DNA of 50,450 nt from Streptomyces alkaliterrae (lineage in GTDB: Bacteria; Actinomycetota; Actinomycetes; Streptomycetales; Streptomycetaceae). A program made the translations under genes and the position numbers. The notes under the pieces are model-generated. The model did not search any database. It was given only the letters and a program-made list of their open reading frames with translations, and was not told where the DNA came from. Positions 1 to 10,337 of the stretch are shown piece after piece. The stretch's first letter is position 1, and each line of letters opens with the position of its first letter. Location: positions 1 to 50,450 of the forward strand of contig NZ_VJYK02000005.1 of NCBI RefSeq assembly GCF_007097205.2, read 5' to 3'.

Positions 1-1722
1 GTCGGGCACGTTGCCGCGTGAGGGGGTGGGTTCGAAACGGGTCCAGCCGACGCCTTCGAAGTAGACCTCGGGCCAGGCGTGGGCGTCCTGGATGCCGACC
101 TCGTAGACGCCGGTGCCGGTGCGGGTGCCGGGGGTGAAGCCGACGGCGACCCTGGCCGGTATGCCCAGCGTGCGGGACATGGCGGCCATCGAGAACGCGA
201 AGTGCACGCAGAAGCCCTCGCGTTGTTCGAGGAATCGGGCGATGGCCGCGCTGCCGCTGCCGGCGCGCACCTGGGTGTCGTAGCGGAAGCCGCCTTCGCG
301 GGCGAACCACTCCTGGAGGGCGAGCGCCCGCTCGTAGTCGCTGCCCGCGCCGGCGGTGACCTCCCGCGCGGTCTCGGCGACGACCTCGGGCAGCGACTCG
401 GGGACGCTGGTGTACTCCCCTACGAGGCTCGGGCGGGGCTCGGGCGCGTTCTTGAGCTGTTCGGCGGTCGGCCGGACGCTGAGGCTGGCCACCGTGTAGG
501 CGGCGCCGGCGGTGGTCTGCCGGTGGTCGCCGACCAGCGTGCGGCCCTCGGGTTCGAAGCGCCACCGCCCGTCGATCTCGACCCGCTGCGCCGGGTACGG
601 CATCGGCAGCCAGTTCTGCTTGTACCAGTCGGCGGCCTCGATGGAGGTGACGTTGAGGCGGCGGGCCACGTCGGGGGAGAGGCCGGGCACCGCCGGCAGC
701 GGGTCGGGCACGGCCTGGATGCGCCGCTCGGCGGGCTTCCACGCGGTGCCGTCGAACTGGTCGAGGGCGACTATGCGCAGGTACATGTCCTGGTTGTCGC
801 GGGCGTTGGTGCTGTAGGTGAGGACCGTGCGGTTCTCGGGCTGGTTGAGGCTGTCCTGGAGGGCGACCAGCGGGTTGACGGCGGTGACGGTGCCGCCGAC
901 GGGGTTGCCTCCGGTGTTGTTCGCCGGGTCCAGCAGGCCGCCGCCGAGGGAGGGCAGCAGCGCGGGCACCAGCAGGGCCAGGCCCAGCGCGGCCGCGCCG
1001 ATGCGGCGTCCGGTGCGCACCGGGGAGGACAGCCGGTTCGACGTCTCGGCTCGGCTCGCCGAAGCTCCGCCCGCGGAAGCTCCGCCCGCTGCGGGCCCGC
1101 CACGCGCGGGTCCGCCGAGGGAGGGCCCGCCGAAGACGCGGCCCCAGCGCGTGACGCGGTCCCGCCCCTCGGCGAGGAGGAGCAGCAGGTAGCCGGCGGC
1201 GGCGGCGAGGAACCACAGCCAGGTGATGTCGCCCTGGCCCAGCCCGGCCGCGACCGAGTACAGGGCGAGCAGCGGCAGTCCGGCCGGGGCCGCGGCGCGG
1301 AACGTCACCGCGAGCAGGTCGACGAGCAGCCCGATCAGCACCACGCCGGCGACCAGCAGCAGCCGGATGCCGTCGGTGACCGGAGCCGGGGTCGCGAACC
1401 GGGTGACGTCGTCGGCGCCCTGCCCGAGCAGCAGCCACAGCTGCTCGAAGGACGCCGGTAGCGGGATCATGCCGCCGAGCGCGGTGCCGGGCACAAAGAG
1501 GACGGTGACCAGCACCAGCGCGGTCACCAGCTGCGCGAGGAGGGTGAGCGGTCTGGCCAGTGGTGTCCGCCGGGCCATGACGCCCACCGCGCCCAGGACC
1601 GCCAGCACCAGGGCGGCCTGCGCCAGCCAGCCCACCGGTTCGTCGACCAGCGGGGTCAGCGCGCCCGCCGCCGCGACCGTGGCCAGCCAGGCGGCCGCGG
1701 TCAGCCGTGTTCCGCCGCTCAT
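1..1722 (-). CDS. Transglutaminase-like membrane protein (TgpA/DUF3488 type), C-terminus cut by window edge
   Basis: The first 574 residues are visible; the reading frame runs off the left edge without a stop. The N-terminal ~190 residues form several hydrophobic segments typical of the DUF3488 membrane part. After an Ala/Gly/Ser-rich linker (about 200-230) and one more hydrophobic segment comes a soluble region ending in a transglutaminase-like core. Cys505 (in EGFCVHFAFSMA) and His548 (in DAHAWPEVYFEGVGW) fit the Cys-His part of a papain-like triad, with the acidic partner probably in the FEPTP segment. The ATG at 1722 overlaps the stop of the DUF58 gene (TGATG), so translation is probably coupled. 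Proteins of this type are often encoded with MoxR and DUF58 genes, as here. Substrate and exact function are unknown; an envelope protein-processing or cross-linking role is inferred. Confidence 0.9.
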   Translation of the reverse strand, partial: MSGGTRLTAAAWLATVAAAGALTPLVDEPVGWLAQAALVLAVLGAVGVMARRTPLARPLTLLAQLVTALVLVTVLFVPGTALGGMIPLPASFEQLWLLLGQGADDVTRFATPAPVTDGIRLLLVAGVVLIGLLVDLLAVTFRAAAPAGLPLLALYSVAAGLGQGDITWLWFLAAAAGYLLLLLAEGRDRVTRWGRVFGGPSLGGPARGGPAAGGASAGGASASRAETSNRLSSPVRTGRRIGAAALGLALLVPALLPSLGGGLLDPANNTGGNPVGGTVTAVNPLVALQDSLNQPENRTVLTYSTNARDNQDMYLRIVALDQFDGTAWKPAERRIQAVPDPLPAVPGLSPDVARRLNVTSIEAADWYKQNWLPMPYPAQRVEIDGRWRFEPEGRTLVGDHRQTTAGAAYTVASLSVRPTAEQLKNAPEPRPSLVGEYTSVPESLPEVVAETAREVTAGAGSDYERALALQEWFAREGGFRYDTQVRAGSGSAAIARFLEQREGFCVHFAFSMAAMSRTLGIPARVAVGFTPGTRTGTGVYEVGIQDAHAWPEVYFEGVGWTRFEPTPSRGNVPD

Positions 1723-3046
1723 CAGTGAACGCCCCCCGTCGTGCGGTTGCCGCCTACTCTGCCGTCCGCCTGCCGCCACAGGTCGGCGAGCCGGGCGCCG
1801 GGCAGGCAGGGCAGCACGGTCCAGCCGCCCTCCCGGAGTTCCCGCAGGCGCGCCTCCTCGACGTCGGGCGGTTGCTGGCCGCCGGCCACGAACGCCACGG
1901 CGGCGCCGGCGCGTTGCCGGATGCGGGCGGCGAGCGCGGTCTGCTGTTCGTCGAGCGCGCCGAGGAACGCGACGAGCAGCCCCTCGCCGCCGTGCAGCGC
2001 GTCCAGGGCCCGGGAGAGGCCGGGGTCCTCGGAGTGTTCGACGACGGCGAGCACGTCCATCAGCAGCCCGGCGGTGTCCGAGGAGTCGCCGCTCAGGTCG
2101 CCGCCGTCGGGTCCCGGGGCCATCGCCCCGGTGTCGGTGAGCAGTCGTACGGCGTAGCCGCGTTCGAGCAGGTGCACGGCGACGGAGGCGGCGCCGGTCA
2201 CCGCCCACTCGAAGGGCGAGTCGGGGCCCGAGCCGCGCCAGCCGGTGCGCCGGGTGTCGAGCAGGACCGTGCAGCGGGCCTGCCTGGGCTGCTCCTCGCG
2301 GCGGACCATCAGTTCGCCGTAGCGGGCGGTGGAGCGCCAGTGCACCCGGCGCAGGTCGTCGCCGTGCCGGTACTCGCGGGGGATGACGTCGTCGTCCCCG
2401 GCCAGGGCGAGCGAGCGGCGGTGGCTGTCGCCGTAGCCGCCGGCCTCGCCGGGCAGCCGGATGGGCGGCAGCGGCTCGGTGGGCGGTATCACGGTGAGGG
2501 TGTCGTGGGCGCTGAAGGAGCGGGTCAGCTCGACCATGCCGAACGGGTCGCTCAGCCGCAGTTCGAGCGGGCCGAGGGGGTAGCGGCCGCGCAGGTCGGA
2601 GCGCACCCGGTAGGAGACCTCGCGGCGCCCGCCGGCCTCCACCCGGTCCAGGACGAACCTGGGCCGGGGGCCGAGTACGTAGGGCACCCGGTCCTGGAGC
2701 ATCAGCAGCCCGGTGGGCATCCGGGAGACGTTGTCCATCCGCAGCCGCACCCTGGCCTCGGTGCGGGTCGGCACCCGGGACGGGGAGAGCAGCCGGGAGC
2801 CGACCACCCGGTGGCGGGTGCGGTGCAGCACCAGGACGCACACCAGCGGCAGCGCGGCCAGCAGCATGCCCACCCGCAGCAGGTCGGGTTGGCCGAGCAC
2901 GTAGGCGCAGGCCGCGGCGGCCATGCCGGCGGCGAGGAAGGACCGCCCCCGCGTCGTGAGCCCGGCGAGCGAGGTCCGCAGCCCGGCGCGGGCGCCGGGA
3001 GCACCGCCGTCGGGGCCACCGTCGGGAGCGCCGCTGCCGTCGGCCA

Positions 3047-3047
<1 letters not shown>
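1722..3047 (-). CDS. DUF58 domain protein
   Basis: A 441-residue protein with two hydrophobic N-terminal segments (about residues 25-70) and a cytoplasmic DUF58 region. The family signature is visible as an acidic-basic stretch ending REYRHGDDLRRVHWRSTARY. Family members resemble von Willebrand A domain proteins and usually accompany MoxR ATPases. I chose the ATG at 3047 because it overlaps the MoxR stop as TGATG, the same coupling seen at the other end of this gene. An in-frame ATG at 3089 would lie inside the MoxR gene. The likely role is as a partner of the MoxR ATPase in assembly or maturation of envelope factors; this is inferred from family context. Confidence 0.9.
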
Positions 3048-4072
<1,025 letters not shown>

Positions 4073-4288
4073 CCGGCCCTCCTCGGCCCTCACCGGCCGA
4101 GCCACGTGGATCTCCGTTGATCCCCGTGGTCGGCGCACCGTGAAACTTCCCGGTCGGACCCGGTGCGGGCCGACCGTCGGAGGGCCATTGTTCACGGCCG
4201 ACGGCCCTTCCGTCACTCTTCCGGGACCCGGGAGTGGACCCACCGGGACAAACCGGGGCACGGACAGGGCCGGGAGGTCAGCTCCGGC

Positions 4289-4804
4289 TCACGCGGGGTC
4301 GACCTCGCGGAGCGCGCCGGTGTGGACGTCGAACACGAAGCCGCGGACGTCGTCGGTGTGCGGCAGGAACGGGGAGGTGCGGATGCGTTCCATCGACTGG
4401 CGGACGTTCTGGTCCAGGTCGCGGAAGGCCTCCACGGCCCAGCTCGGCCGCTGGCCGACCTCCGTCTCCAGGTCGTAGCGGAACTCCTCGGTGAGCTTGA
4501 GCAGACCGCAGCCGGTGTGCTGGATCAGCACCACGGAACGGGTCTCCAAGGCGCGTTGGCTGATCGTCAGGGAGCGGATCACGTCGTCGGTGACCACACC
4601 TCCGGCGTTGCGGATGGTGTGGCAGTCACCGAGGTTCAGACCCAGGGCGGCGTGCAGGTCCAGACGGGCGTCCATGCACGCCACGACGGCCACCTTCAGC
4701 ACCGGCCGGGCGTCCATGCCCGGGTCGGTGAAGTCGGCGGCGTAGGTGGTGTTCGCTTCGACGAGACGGTCGGTGACCGTCCGCTGCTGGGAGGATGTCG
4801 ACAT
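4289..4804 (-). CDS. Beta-class carbonic anhydrase
   Basis: A 171-residue protein. Beta-carbonic anhydrases interconvert CO2 and bicarbonate with a zinc held by two cysteines and one histidine. Here the ligands are Cys43, His96 and Cys99, with the catalytic Asp45-Arg47 dyad (motifs CMDARLD and HTGCG). RNAGG is also present. The length fits the compact actinobacterial subclass. The ATG at 4804 sits where transcription should begin from a TAATGT -10 element, so the mRNA is probably leaderless. The gene is divergent from the dcw operon and separated from it by about 480 bases. It may supply bicarbonate for biosynthetic carboxylations; that role is inferred. Confidence 0.95.
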   Translation of the reverse strand: MSTSSQQRTVTDRLVEANTTYAADFTDPGMDARPVLKVAVVACMDARLDLHAALGLNLGDCHTIRNAGGVVTDDVIRSLTISQRALETRSVVLIQHTGCGLLKLTEEFRYDLETEVGQRPSWAVEAFRDLDQNVRQSMERIRTSPFLPHTDDVRGFVFDVHTGALREVDPA

Positions 4805-4810
4805 GCCCGC

Positions 4811-4816
4811 ACATTA
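4811..4816 (-). promoter_or_regulatory. -10 element of leaderless carbonic anhydrase promoter
   Basis: On the minus strand TAATGT matches the TANNNT actinobacterial -10. Counting from it places +1 at 4804, the A of the ATG. No purine-rich ribosome binding site precedes the ATG. A weak -35 (GTGAAT) lies 18 bp upstream. Confidence 0.55.
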
Positions 4817-5042
4817 ACGGGACCGGATGCGGGAATTCACTGTGAGATCGGGCGTAGTCCCGCATTCGGTCGCGCCCGTTGCCGCCTGTGAGGTAATCCA
4901 CAGCGGACGGCCGGTGCTTCGGGGCGGGGACGCGGGCGCGGTCGCCGGTGTCTCGCGGAGCGGACACGGCGTGTCGCCCGACGCCCGGAGGCGCCCGGGG
5001 GTGACGGGGACGAACCGGGCGGCAACGCGCCAGACCGGTTGG

Positions 5043-5070
5043 TTGACCGGGCCGGTCAGTGGACTAGAGT
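5043..5070 (+). promoter_or_regulatory. Probable main promoter of the dcw operon (upstream of rsmH)
   Basis: TTGACC (5043-5048) and TAGAGT (5065-5070) are separated by 16 bp and match the vegetative sigma factor consensus well. Transcription would start near 5077, leaving a leader of about 210 bases before the rsmH ATG at 5286. The intergenic stretch 4805-5285 holds this promoter, the carbonic anhydrase promoter and the leader. No mraZ gene is visible in it. Confidence 0.6.
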
Positions 5071-5285
5071 GACGCCGAGTGGGAGGCGTGAGAGCGCGTC
5101 CGACCGGTACGGGAACCCGATCCGACGCCCGATCGTGCGCGCGGCGGTGCACATGGGGCTCGGCCTCCTCCCGCTCCGGCCCTCTGACGTCACTTCCCCG
5201 GCGCCAGGAGGCGGCTTCCCCTTCAGAGCGGGCGGGGACCGAGCTGGATGTGCAGCAGCCCGCGCCGGACCGTGAACGAGGGCGC
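5071..5285 (+). other. Untranslated leader of rsmH (non-coding in my reading)
   Basis: An open frame continuous with rsmH starts at GTG 5079, almost at the predicted +1, and would add 69 residues. That extension is rich in Arg, Ser, Gly and Thr and does not look like any RsmH N-terminus. The ATG at 5286 is preceded by GAGGG. I therefore treat this as a 5' leader. Its function, if any, is unknown. Confidence 0.4.
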
Positions 5286-6251
5286 ATGACCAGCAGCGAA
5301 GAGCGACACGTACCTGTGATGCTCCAGCGGTGTCTGGACCTGCTCGCCCCCGCGCTCCAGGAGCCCGGCGCCGTGGTCGTCGACTGCACGCTGGGGCTCG
5401 GCGGACACAGCCAGGCGATGCTCGACGCGTTCCCCGAGGTCTCGCTGATCGCGCTGGACCGAGACCCGCAGGCGCTGAAGCTCGCCGGTGAACGCCTCGC
5501 CGACTACGGCGACCGGGCCACCCTGGTGCACGCCGTCTACGACGAACTCCCCGACGTGCTCGACCGACTGGGCCGGCCGCGGGTCCAGGGCGTCCTCTTC
5601 GACCTCGGCGTCTCCTCGATGCAGCTCGACGAGGCCGACCGCGGCTTCGCCTACGCCCAGGACGCCCCGCTGGACATGCGCATGGACCAGAGCACCGGGG
5701 TCTCCGCCGCCGAGGTCCTGAACACCTACCCGCCCGGCGAACTCGTCCGCGTCCTGCGCTCCTACGGGGAGGAGAAGCAGGCCAGACGCATCGTCGAGGC
5801 CGTGGTGCGGGAACGCCAGAAGGAGCCGTTCCGCAACAGCGCCCGGCTGGTGGAGGTCATCCGCGAGGCGCTGCCGCAGGCCGCCAAGCGCACCGGCGGC
5901 AATCCCGCCAAGCGCACCTTCCAGGCGCTGCGCATCGAGGTCAACGGCGAACTCGCGGTGCTGGAGCGGGCGGTGCCCGCCGCCGTGGACGCGCTCGCCG
6001 TCGGCGGCCGGATCGCCGTGCTCTCCTACCACTCGCTGGAGGACCGGCTGGTCAAGCAGGTGTTCGCGGCGGGCGCCGCGTCCACCGCGCCGCCCGGGCT
6101 GCCGGTGGTGCCCGAACGCTACCTGCCCCGGCTGCGGTTGCTCACCCGCGGCGCCGAACTGCCCTCGGAGGAGGAGGTGGCCCGCAACCGCCGCGCCGCC
6201 CCCGCCCGGCTGCGCGGCGCCGAACGCGTCCGGGAGGTAGTGAAGGAATGA
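5286..6251 (+). CDS. rsmH: 16S rRNA (cytosine1402-N4)-methyltransferase RsmH (MraW)
   Basis: A 321-residue SAM-dependent methyltransferase that modifies C1402 of 16S rRNA. The N-terminal HVPVML motif, the SAM-binding segment CTLGLGGHS and the acidic DRDPQA turn are visible. [19 protein letters not shown] and the C-terminal [11 protein letters not shown] are strongly typical of RsmH. The start is the ATG at 5286 with GAGGG upstream, matching the usual length of about 310-320 residues. It is the first gene of the dcw operon and overlaps ftsL by four bases (ATGA), which indicates coupled translation. Confidence 0.97.
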   Translation: MTSSEERHVPVMLQRCLDLLAPALQEPGAVVVDCTLGLGGHSQAMLDAFPEVSLIALDRDPQALKLAGERLADYGDRATLVHAVYDELPDVLDRLGRPRVQGVLFDLGVSSMQLDEADRGFAYAQDAPLDMRMDQSTGVSAAEVLNTYPPGELVRVLRSYGEEKQARRIVEAVVRERQKEPFRNSARLVEVIREALPQAAKRTGGNPAKRTFQALRIEVNGELAVLERAVPAAVDALAVGGRIAVLSYHSLEDRLVKQVFAAGAASTAPPGLPVVPERYLPRLRLLTRGAELPSEEEVARNRRAAPARLRGAERVREVVKE

Positions 6252-6625
6252 CGGGCAAGGAGCGGTCGCCACGGTTGGCCCGGCTCTCCAGGCTGGTCCC
6301 CGGCCAGGGCGCGGGCGCCGCCCGCACCCCGTTCGTGCTGCTTGTCGTCGTCCTGCTCGGTTCCGGGCTGCTCACCCTGCTGCTGCTCAACGCCTCCCTC
6401 AACCAGGGCTCGTTCGAGCTGAGCAAGCTCAAGAAGCAGACCAGGGAGCTCACCGACGAACAGCAGCAGCTCCAGCAGGAGGTCGACAACTACTCCGCGC
6501 CGGACGCGCTGGACAAGCGGGCCCGGGAACTGGGCATGGTGCCCGGCGGCGCGCCGGTGTTCCTGCGGCCCGACGGCAAGGTCGTCGGAGAGCCGGAAAC
6601 AGCCGCCCCCGACTCCGGGAGGTGA
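6248..6625 (+). CDS. ftsL: Cell division protein FtsL
   Basis: A 125-residue bitopic membrane protein. A basic cytoplasmic N-terminus is followed by one membrane span (about 28-48) and a short extracytoplasmic coiled coil (about 53-80, with [10 protein letters not shown]). FtsL proteins form a complex with FtsQ and DivIC/FtsB and help activate septal wall synthesis by FtsW-FtsI. Sequence conservation in this family is low, so identity rests on size, topology and position between rsmH and ftsI. The start overlaps the rsmH stop; the stop lies five bases before the ftsI start. Confidence 0.9.
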   Translation: MTGKERSPRLARLSRLVPGQGAGAARTPFVLLVVVLLGSGLLTLLLLNASLNQGSFELSKLKKQTRELTDEQQQLQQEVDNYSAPDALDKRARELGMVPGGAPVFLRPDGKVVGEPETAAPDSGR

Positions 6626-6629
6626 CGCG

Positions 6630-8570
6630 GTGCGTCCCGAGGAACCGCGCCGCCGGGTGCCGCGCCCGGCAGGCCCACGACGAGGCCGCCCCGCCGAAGG
6701 CCGGTCCGGCGGACCGCCCCGCCGACCGGCGGCGCGCCGTCCGGCCCGGCTGCGTCTCGGACGGCACCGGGCCAGACTGCGCTTCCTGAGCGTCGGCCTC
6801 ACCCTCGTCCTGCTGGTCTTCGTGATCCGGCTGCTCCAGGTGCAGGCGGTGGACGCCGGGCACTACGCCCAGCAGGCCAACGTCAACCGCTACGTCACCG
6901 TGCCGATCGCCGCCGAGCGCGGCACCGTCACCGACCGCGCCGGACGCGAACTCGCCACCACCGTGGACGCCTACGACATCACCGCCGACCCGTTCCTCTT
7001 CACCGAGGAGCAGTCCGAGGTGTCCGACGCGCCCGCGCAGGCCGCCGCGCTGCTCGCGCCGATCCTCGGCGCCGACCCCGAGGCGCTGACCAGGTCGCTC
7101 ACCGACCCGCCGGCGCCCCGCTACGTCGTCCTGGCCAGGCAGCAGACCCCGCAGGTGTGGCGGCAGATCCAGGACCTCAGGCGGGCCCTGGCGCAGAAGG
7201 CGAAGGACGGCGAGGGCGCCAACGTGCTCGCCGGGGTCTACGCCGAACCGCGCGCCAAACGGGTCTACCCGAACAGGGAGCTGGCCGCCGGCGTGCTCGG
7301 CTTCGTCACCTCCGACGGTCGGGGCGGCGGCGGTCTTGAGGCCCAGCTCGACAAGGAGCTCGCCGGCAAGGACGGCAAGATCACCTACGCCCAGTCCGCC
7401 GGCCGGCGGGTGCCCACCGCCGGCGCCGAGGAGCAGCCCGCCACCCCGGGCACCTCCGTCGAGCTGACCATCGACCGGGACATCCAGTGGGCCGCCCAGC
7501 AGGCGGTGTCCGAACAGGTCCGCAAGTCCAAGGCCGACCGGGGCTATGTCATCGTGCAGGACGTGGCGACCGGCGAGGTGCTGGCCATGGCCAACGCCCC
7601 GGGCTACGACCCCGGCGACCTCACCAGGGCCAGCAGCACCTCACTCGGCAACGCCGCCCTCCAGGACGCCTTCGAACCCGGCTCCACCGCCAAGCTGATG
7701 ACCATGGCGGCCGTCCTGGAAGAGGGCAAGGCGGTCCCGGAGACCAAGGTCATCGTGCCCAACCGGCTCGGCCGCGCCGGCCGCGCCTTCGCCGACGACC
7801 ACGACCACCCCACCTACCACCTCACCCTCACCGGGGTGCTCGCCAAGTCCAGCAACATCGGCACGATCCTGGCCGCCGAACGCCTCGGCGACCGGCAGCG
7901 GGAGGCCAACCGGGTACTCCACCGCTACCTGCGGGCCTTCGGCGTCGGCAAGAAGACCGGCCTCGGCTTCCCCGGCGAGACCTCCGGCATCCTCGCCAAG
8001 CCGGACGACTGGAACGCCTCCCAGCAGTACACCATCCCCTTCGGACAGGGCGTCTCCGTGAACGCGCTCCAGGCCACGTCCGTGTACTCCACGATCGCCG
8101 GCGGCGGCGTCCGGATCGCCCCCACCCTGGTGAAGGGCACCACCGGACCCGACGGGCGCTACACCCCCGCGCCCGAGCCGAAGCGCAACCGCGTCGTCTC
8201 CGAGGAGACCGCCACCACGCTCTCCCGGATGCTGGAGGCGGTCGTCCACGACGAGCAGGGCACCGGGAAGGTCGCCGCCATCCCCGGCTACCGCGTCGCG
8301 GGCAAGACCGGCACCTCCAACCGCGTCGACCCGCAGACCGGCCGCTACCGCGGCTACACCGCCTCCTTCGCCGGCTTCGCACCCGCCGACAACCCCCGGG
8401 TCACCGTGTACTGCGCGGTGCAGAACCCCAAGCGCGGCAGCTACTACGGCAGCTCGGTGTGCGGCCCGGTCTTCCACAAGGTCATGACCTTCGCGCTGAA
8501 GTCACTGCGCGCCGCACCCACCGGCGGCAAGCCGGCCGGGCTGCCCACCACCTTCGAACCGGGCGAATGA
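6630..8570 (+). CDS. ftsI: Septal peptidoglycan transpeptidase FtsI (PBP3, class B penicillin-binding protein)
   Basis: A 646-residue class B PBP. It has an Arg/Pro-rich cytoplasmic tail (1-50), one membrane span (about 52-70), the pedestal region, and a C-terminal transpeptidase domain. The active-site motifs are intact: Ser352 in GSTAK, the SSN triad at 407-409, and KTGT beginning at Lys559. The enzyme cross-links septal peptidoglycan with FtsW. The GTG start at 6630 follows a GGGAGG site that overlaps the end of ftsL. Confidence 0.97.
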   Translation: MRPEEPRRRVPRPAGPRRGRPAEGRSGGPPRRPAARRPARLRLGRHRARLRFLSVGLTLVLLVFVIRLLQVQAVDAGHYAQQANVNRYVTVPIAAERGTVTDRAGRELATTVDAYDITADPFLFTEEQSEVSDAPAQAAALLAPILGADPEALTRSLTDPPAPRYVVLARQQTPQVWRQIQDLRRALAQKAKDGEGANVLAGVYAEPRAKRVYPNRELAAGVLGFVTSDGRGGGGLEAQLDKELAGKDGKITYAQSAGRRVPTAGAEEQPATPGTSVELTIDRDIQWAAQQAVSEQVRKSKADRGYVIVQDVATGEVLAMANAPGYDPGDLTRASSTSLGNAALQDAFEPGSTAKLMTMAAVLEEGKAVPETKVIVPNRLGRAGRAFADDHDHPTYHLTLTGVLAKSSNIGTILAAERLGDRQREANRVLHRYLRAFGVGKKTGLGFPGETSGILAKPDDWNASQQYTIPFGQGVSVNALQATSVYSTIAGGGVRIAPTLVKGTTGPDGRYTPAPEPKRNRVVSEETATTLSRMLEAVVHDEQGTGKVAAIPGYRVAGKTGTSNRVDPQTGRYRGYTASFAGFAPADNPRVTVYCAVQNPKRGSYYGSSVCGPVFHKVMTFALKSLRAAPTGGKPAGLPTTFEPGE

Positions 8571-8600
8571 GCGCCACCCGCGAGTGAGAGAGAACCGCAC

Positions 8601-10337
8601 GTGCACACGATCACCGACGCAGTGGACCCCGGCGGTGGCTCCCGGCCGCCGCGCCCCTCACTTGGCCCGACGGACACCGGGCCCGGTAACCTCACCGCCG
8701 TGCCACAAGCTGATCTGACCCCATCCGAGACCGAGCCGGCCGGTAAACCGGAGGCCCTCGCGCTCCGCCCCACCGGGCTGCGCCCCGTACCGCTGGCCGA
8801 ACTCGCCCGGACCCTGGACGTCCGCCCCGCCCACGCGGCCGACAGCGCAGCCGCCGAGGACGTCCCCGTCACGGGGATCACCCACGACTCCCGCGCGGTC
8901 CGCCCGGGCGACGTGTACGCGGCCCTGCCGGGCGCCCGCTTCCACGGCGTGGACTTCGCCACCCAGGCCGCCTCGCTCGGCGCCGTCGCCGTGCTGACCG
9001 ACCCGGCCGGCACCGAACGCGCGCTGGCCACCGGGCTGCCCGTCCTCACCGTGGACGACCCGCGCGGCCGCATGGGACGCCTGGCCGCCGAGATCTACGG
9101 CGAACCCGGCCGCGACCTGCTCCAGATCGGCATCACCGGCACCTCCGGCAAGACCACCACCGCCTACCTCGTCGAGGGCGGACTGCGCGCCGCCGCCAAG
9201 GAGGGCGAGCTCACCGGCCTCATCGGCACGGTCGAGTCCCGCGTCGGCGACCGCCGGGTGAAGTCCGAACGCACCACCCCCGAGGCGACCGACCTCCAGG
9301 CCCTCTTCGCGGTGATGCGGGAGAACGGCGTCACCTCCGTGGCCATGGAGGTCTCCAGCCACGCCCTGGTGCTCGGCCGGGTCGACGGCTGCGTCTTCGA
9401 CGTGGCGGTCTTCAACAACCTCAGCCCGGAACACCTCGACTTCCACCCGGACATGGACGACTACTTCCGGGCGAAGGCGGCGCTGTTCACCCCCGAGCGC
9501 TCCCGCGTCGGCGTGGTGAACGTCGACGACGAGTGGGGCCAGCGCCTGGCCGGCGAGGCCGGGGTGCCGGTCGTCACGTTCTCCGCCGAGGGCCACCCGG
9601 ACGCCCACTGGCGCGCCGAGGACGTCGAGATCGGCCCGCTCGGCTCGACGTTCACCGCCGTCGGCCCGAACGGCACCCGGGTGCGCGCCGCCGCCCCGCT
9701 GCCCGGCCCCTTCAACGTCTCCAACACCCTGGCCGCCCTCGTCGCGCTGGTGGTCGCCGGAGTCGACGCGCAGACCGCCGCCGACGGCATCGCCGCCGTG
9801 CCCGGCGTGCCCGGTCGGCTCGAGCGGGTCGACGCCGGCCAGCCCTACCTGGCCGTCGTGGACTACGCGCACAAGCCGGACGCCGTGGAGTCCGTGCTGC
9901 GCGCCGTCCGCAAGGTCACCCCAGGGCGGGTGCACGCCGTGCTCGGCTGCGGCGGCGACCGCGACCCGCACAAGCGGACCGCGATGGGCGCGGCACTGGC
10001 CCGCCTCGCCGACACCGCCGTCCTCACCTCCGACAACCCGCGCTCGGAGGACCCGCTGATGATCCTGGCCGCGATGCTCGCCGGCGCCGCCGAGGTGCCC
10101 AGCCACGAACGCGGCACGGTGCTGCTGGAGGAGGACCGGGCCGCGGCCGTCGCCGCCGCGGTCGCCCGCGCCGAGCCCGGCGACACCGTCGTCGTCGCCG
10201 GCAAGGGCCACGAGCAGGGGCAGGACATCGCCGGAGTGATCCGCCCGTTCGACGACCGCGAGGTGCTGCGCGAGGCGATCGTGGCCGCGGGCCACGCCAC
10301 GCCCCGCAGCCAAGACGAGGAGCGCGACGCCCGATGA
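8601..10337 (+). CDS. murE: UDP-N-acetylmuramoyl-tripeptide synthetase MurE (diaminopimelate-adding)
   Basis: A 578-residue Mur ligase if started at GTG 8601. It adds diaminopimelate to UDP-MurNAc-L-Ala-D-Glu using ATP. The ATP-binding loop is GTSGKTTT (Lys184). The DNPR motif (Asp478-Arg481), which recognises diaminopimelate, is present, consistent with a DAP-type wall (LL-DAP in Streptomyces, by genus knowledge). The first ~55 residues are not part of the conserved fold. An alternative start at GTG 8700 (545 residues) coincides with a leaderless-type promoter and may be the main or a second start. GAGAGAG precedes 8601, a weak site. The gene overlaps murF by ATGA. Confidence 0.95.
   Translation: MHTITDAVDPGGGSRPPRPSLGPTDTGPGNLTAVPQADLTPSETEPAGKPEALALRPTGLRPVPLAELARTLDVRPAHAADSAAAEDVPVTGITHDSRAVRPGDVYAALPGARFHGVDFATQAASLGAVAVLTDPAGTERALATGLPVLTVDDPRGRMGRLAAEIYGEPGRDLLQIGITGTSGKTTTAYLVEGGLRAAAKEGELTGLIGTVESRVGDRRVKSERTTPEATDLQALFAVMRENGVTSVAMEVSSHALVLGRVDGCVFDVAVFNNLSPEHLDFHPDMDDYFRAKAALFTPERSRVGVVNVDDEWGQRLAGEAGVPVVTFSAEGHPDAHWRAEDVEIGPLGSTFTAVGPNGTRVRAAAPLPGPFNVSNTLAALVALVVAGVDAQTAADGIAAVPGVPGRLERVDAGQPYLAVVDYAHKPDAVESVLRAVRKVTPGRVHAVLGCGGDRDPHKRTAMGAALARLADTAVLTSDNPRSEDPLMILAAMLAGAAEVPSHERGTVLLEEDRAAAVAAAVARAEPGDTVVVAGKGHEQGQDIAGVIRPFDDREVLREAIVAAGHATPRSQDEERDAR
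8662..8692 (+). promoter_or_regulatory. Possible internal leaderless promoter for a shorter MurE
   Basis: TTGGCC (8662-8667), 19 bp, then TAACCT (8687-8692), a TANNNT -10. The predicted +1 falls at 8699, one base before an in-frame GTG at 8700. This lies within the first 33 codons of the longer murE frame. No ribosome binding site precedes 8700. Confidence 0.4.

Noticed and set aside
4805..5285. A divergent small gene or mraZ between the carbonic anhydrase gene and rsmH
   Set aside because: Open frames here lack ribosome sites and show shadow-like composition; no MraZ motif is visible.
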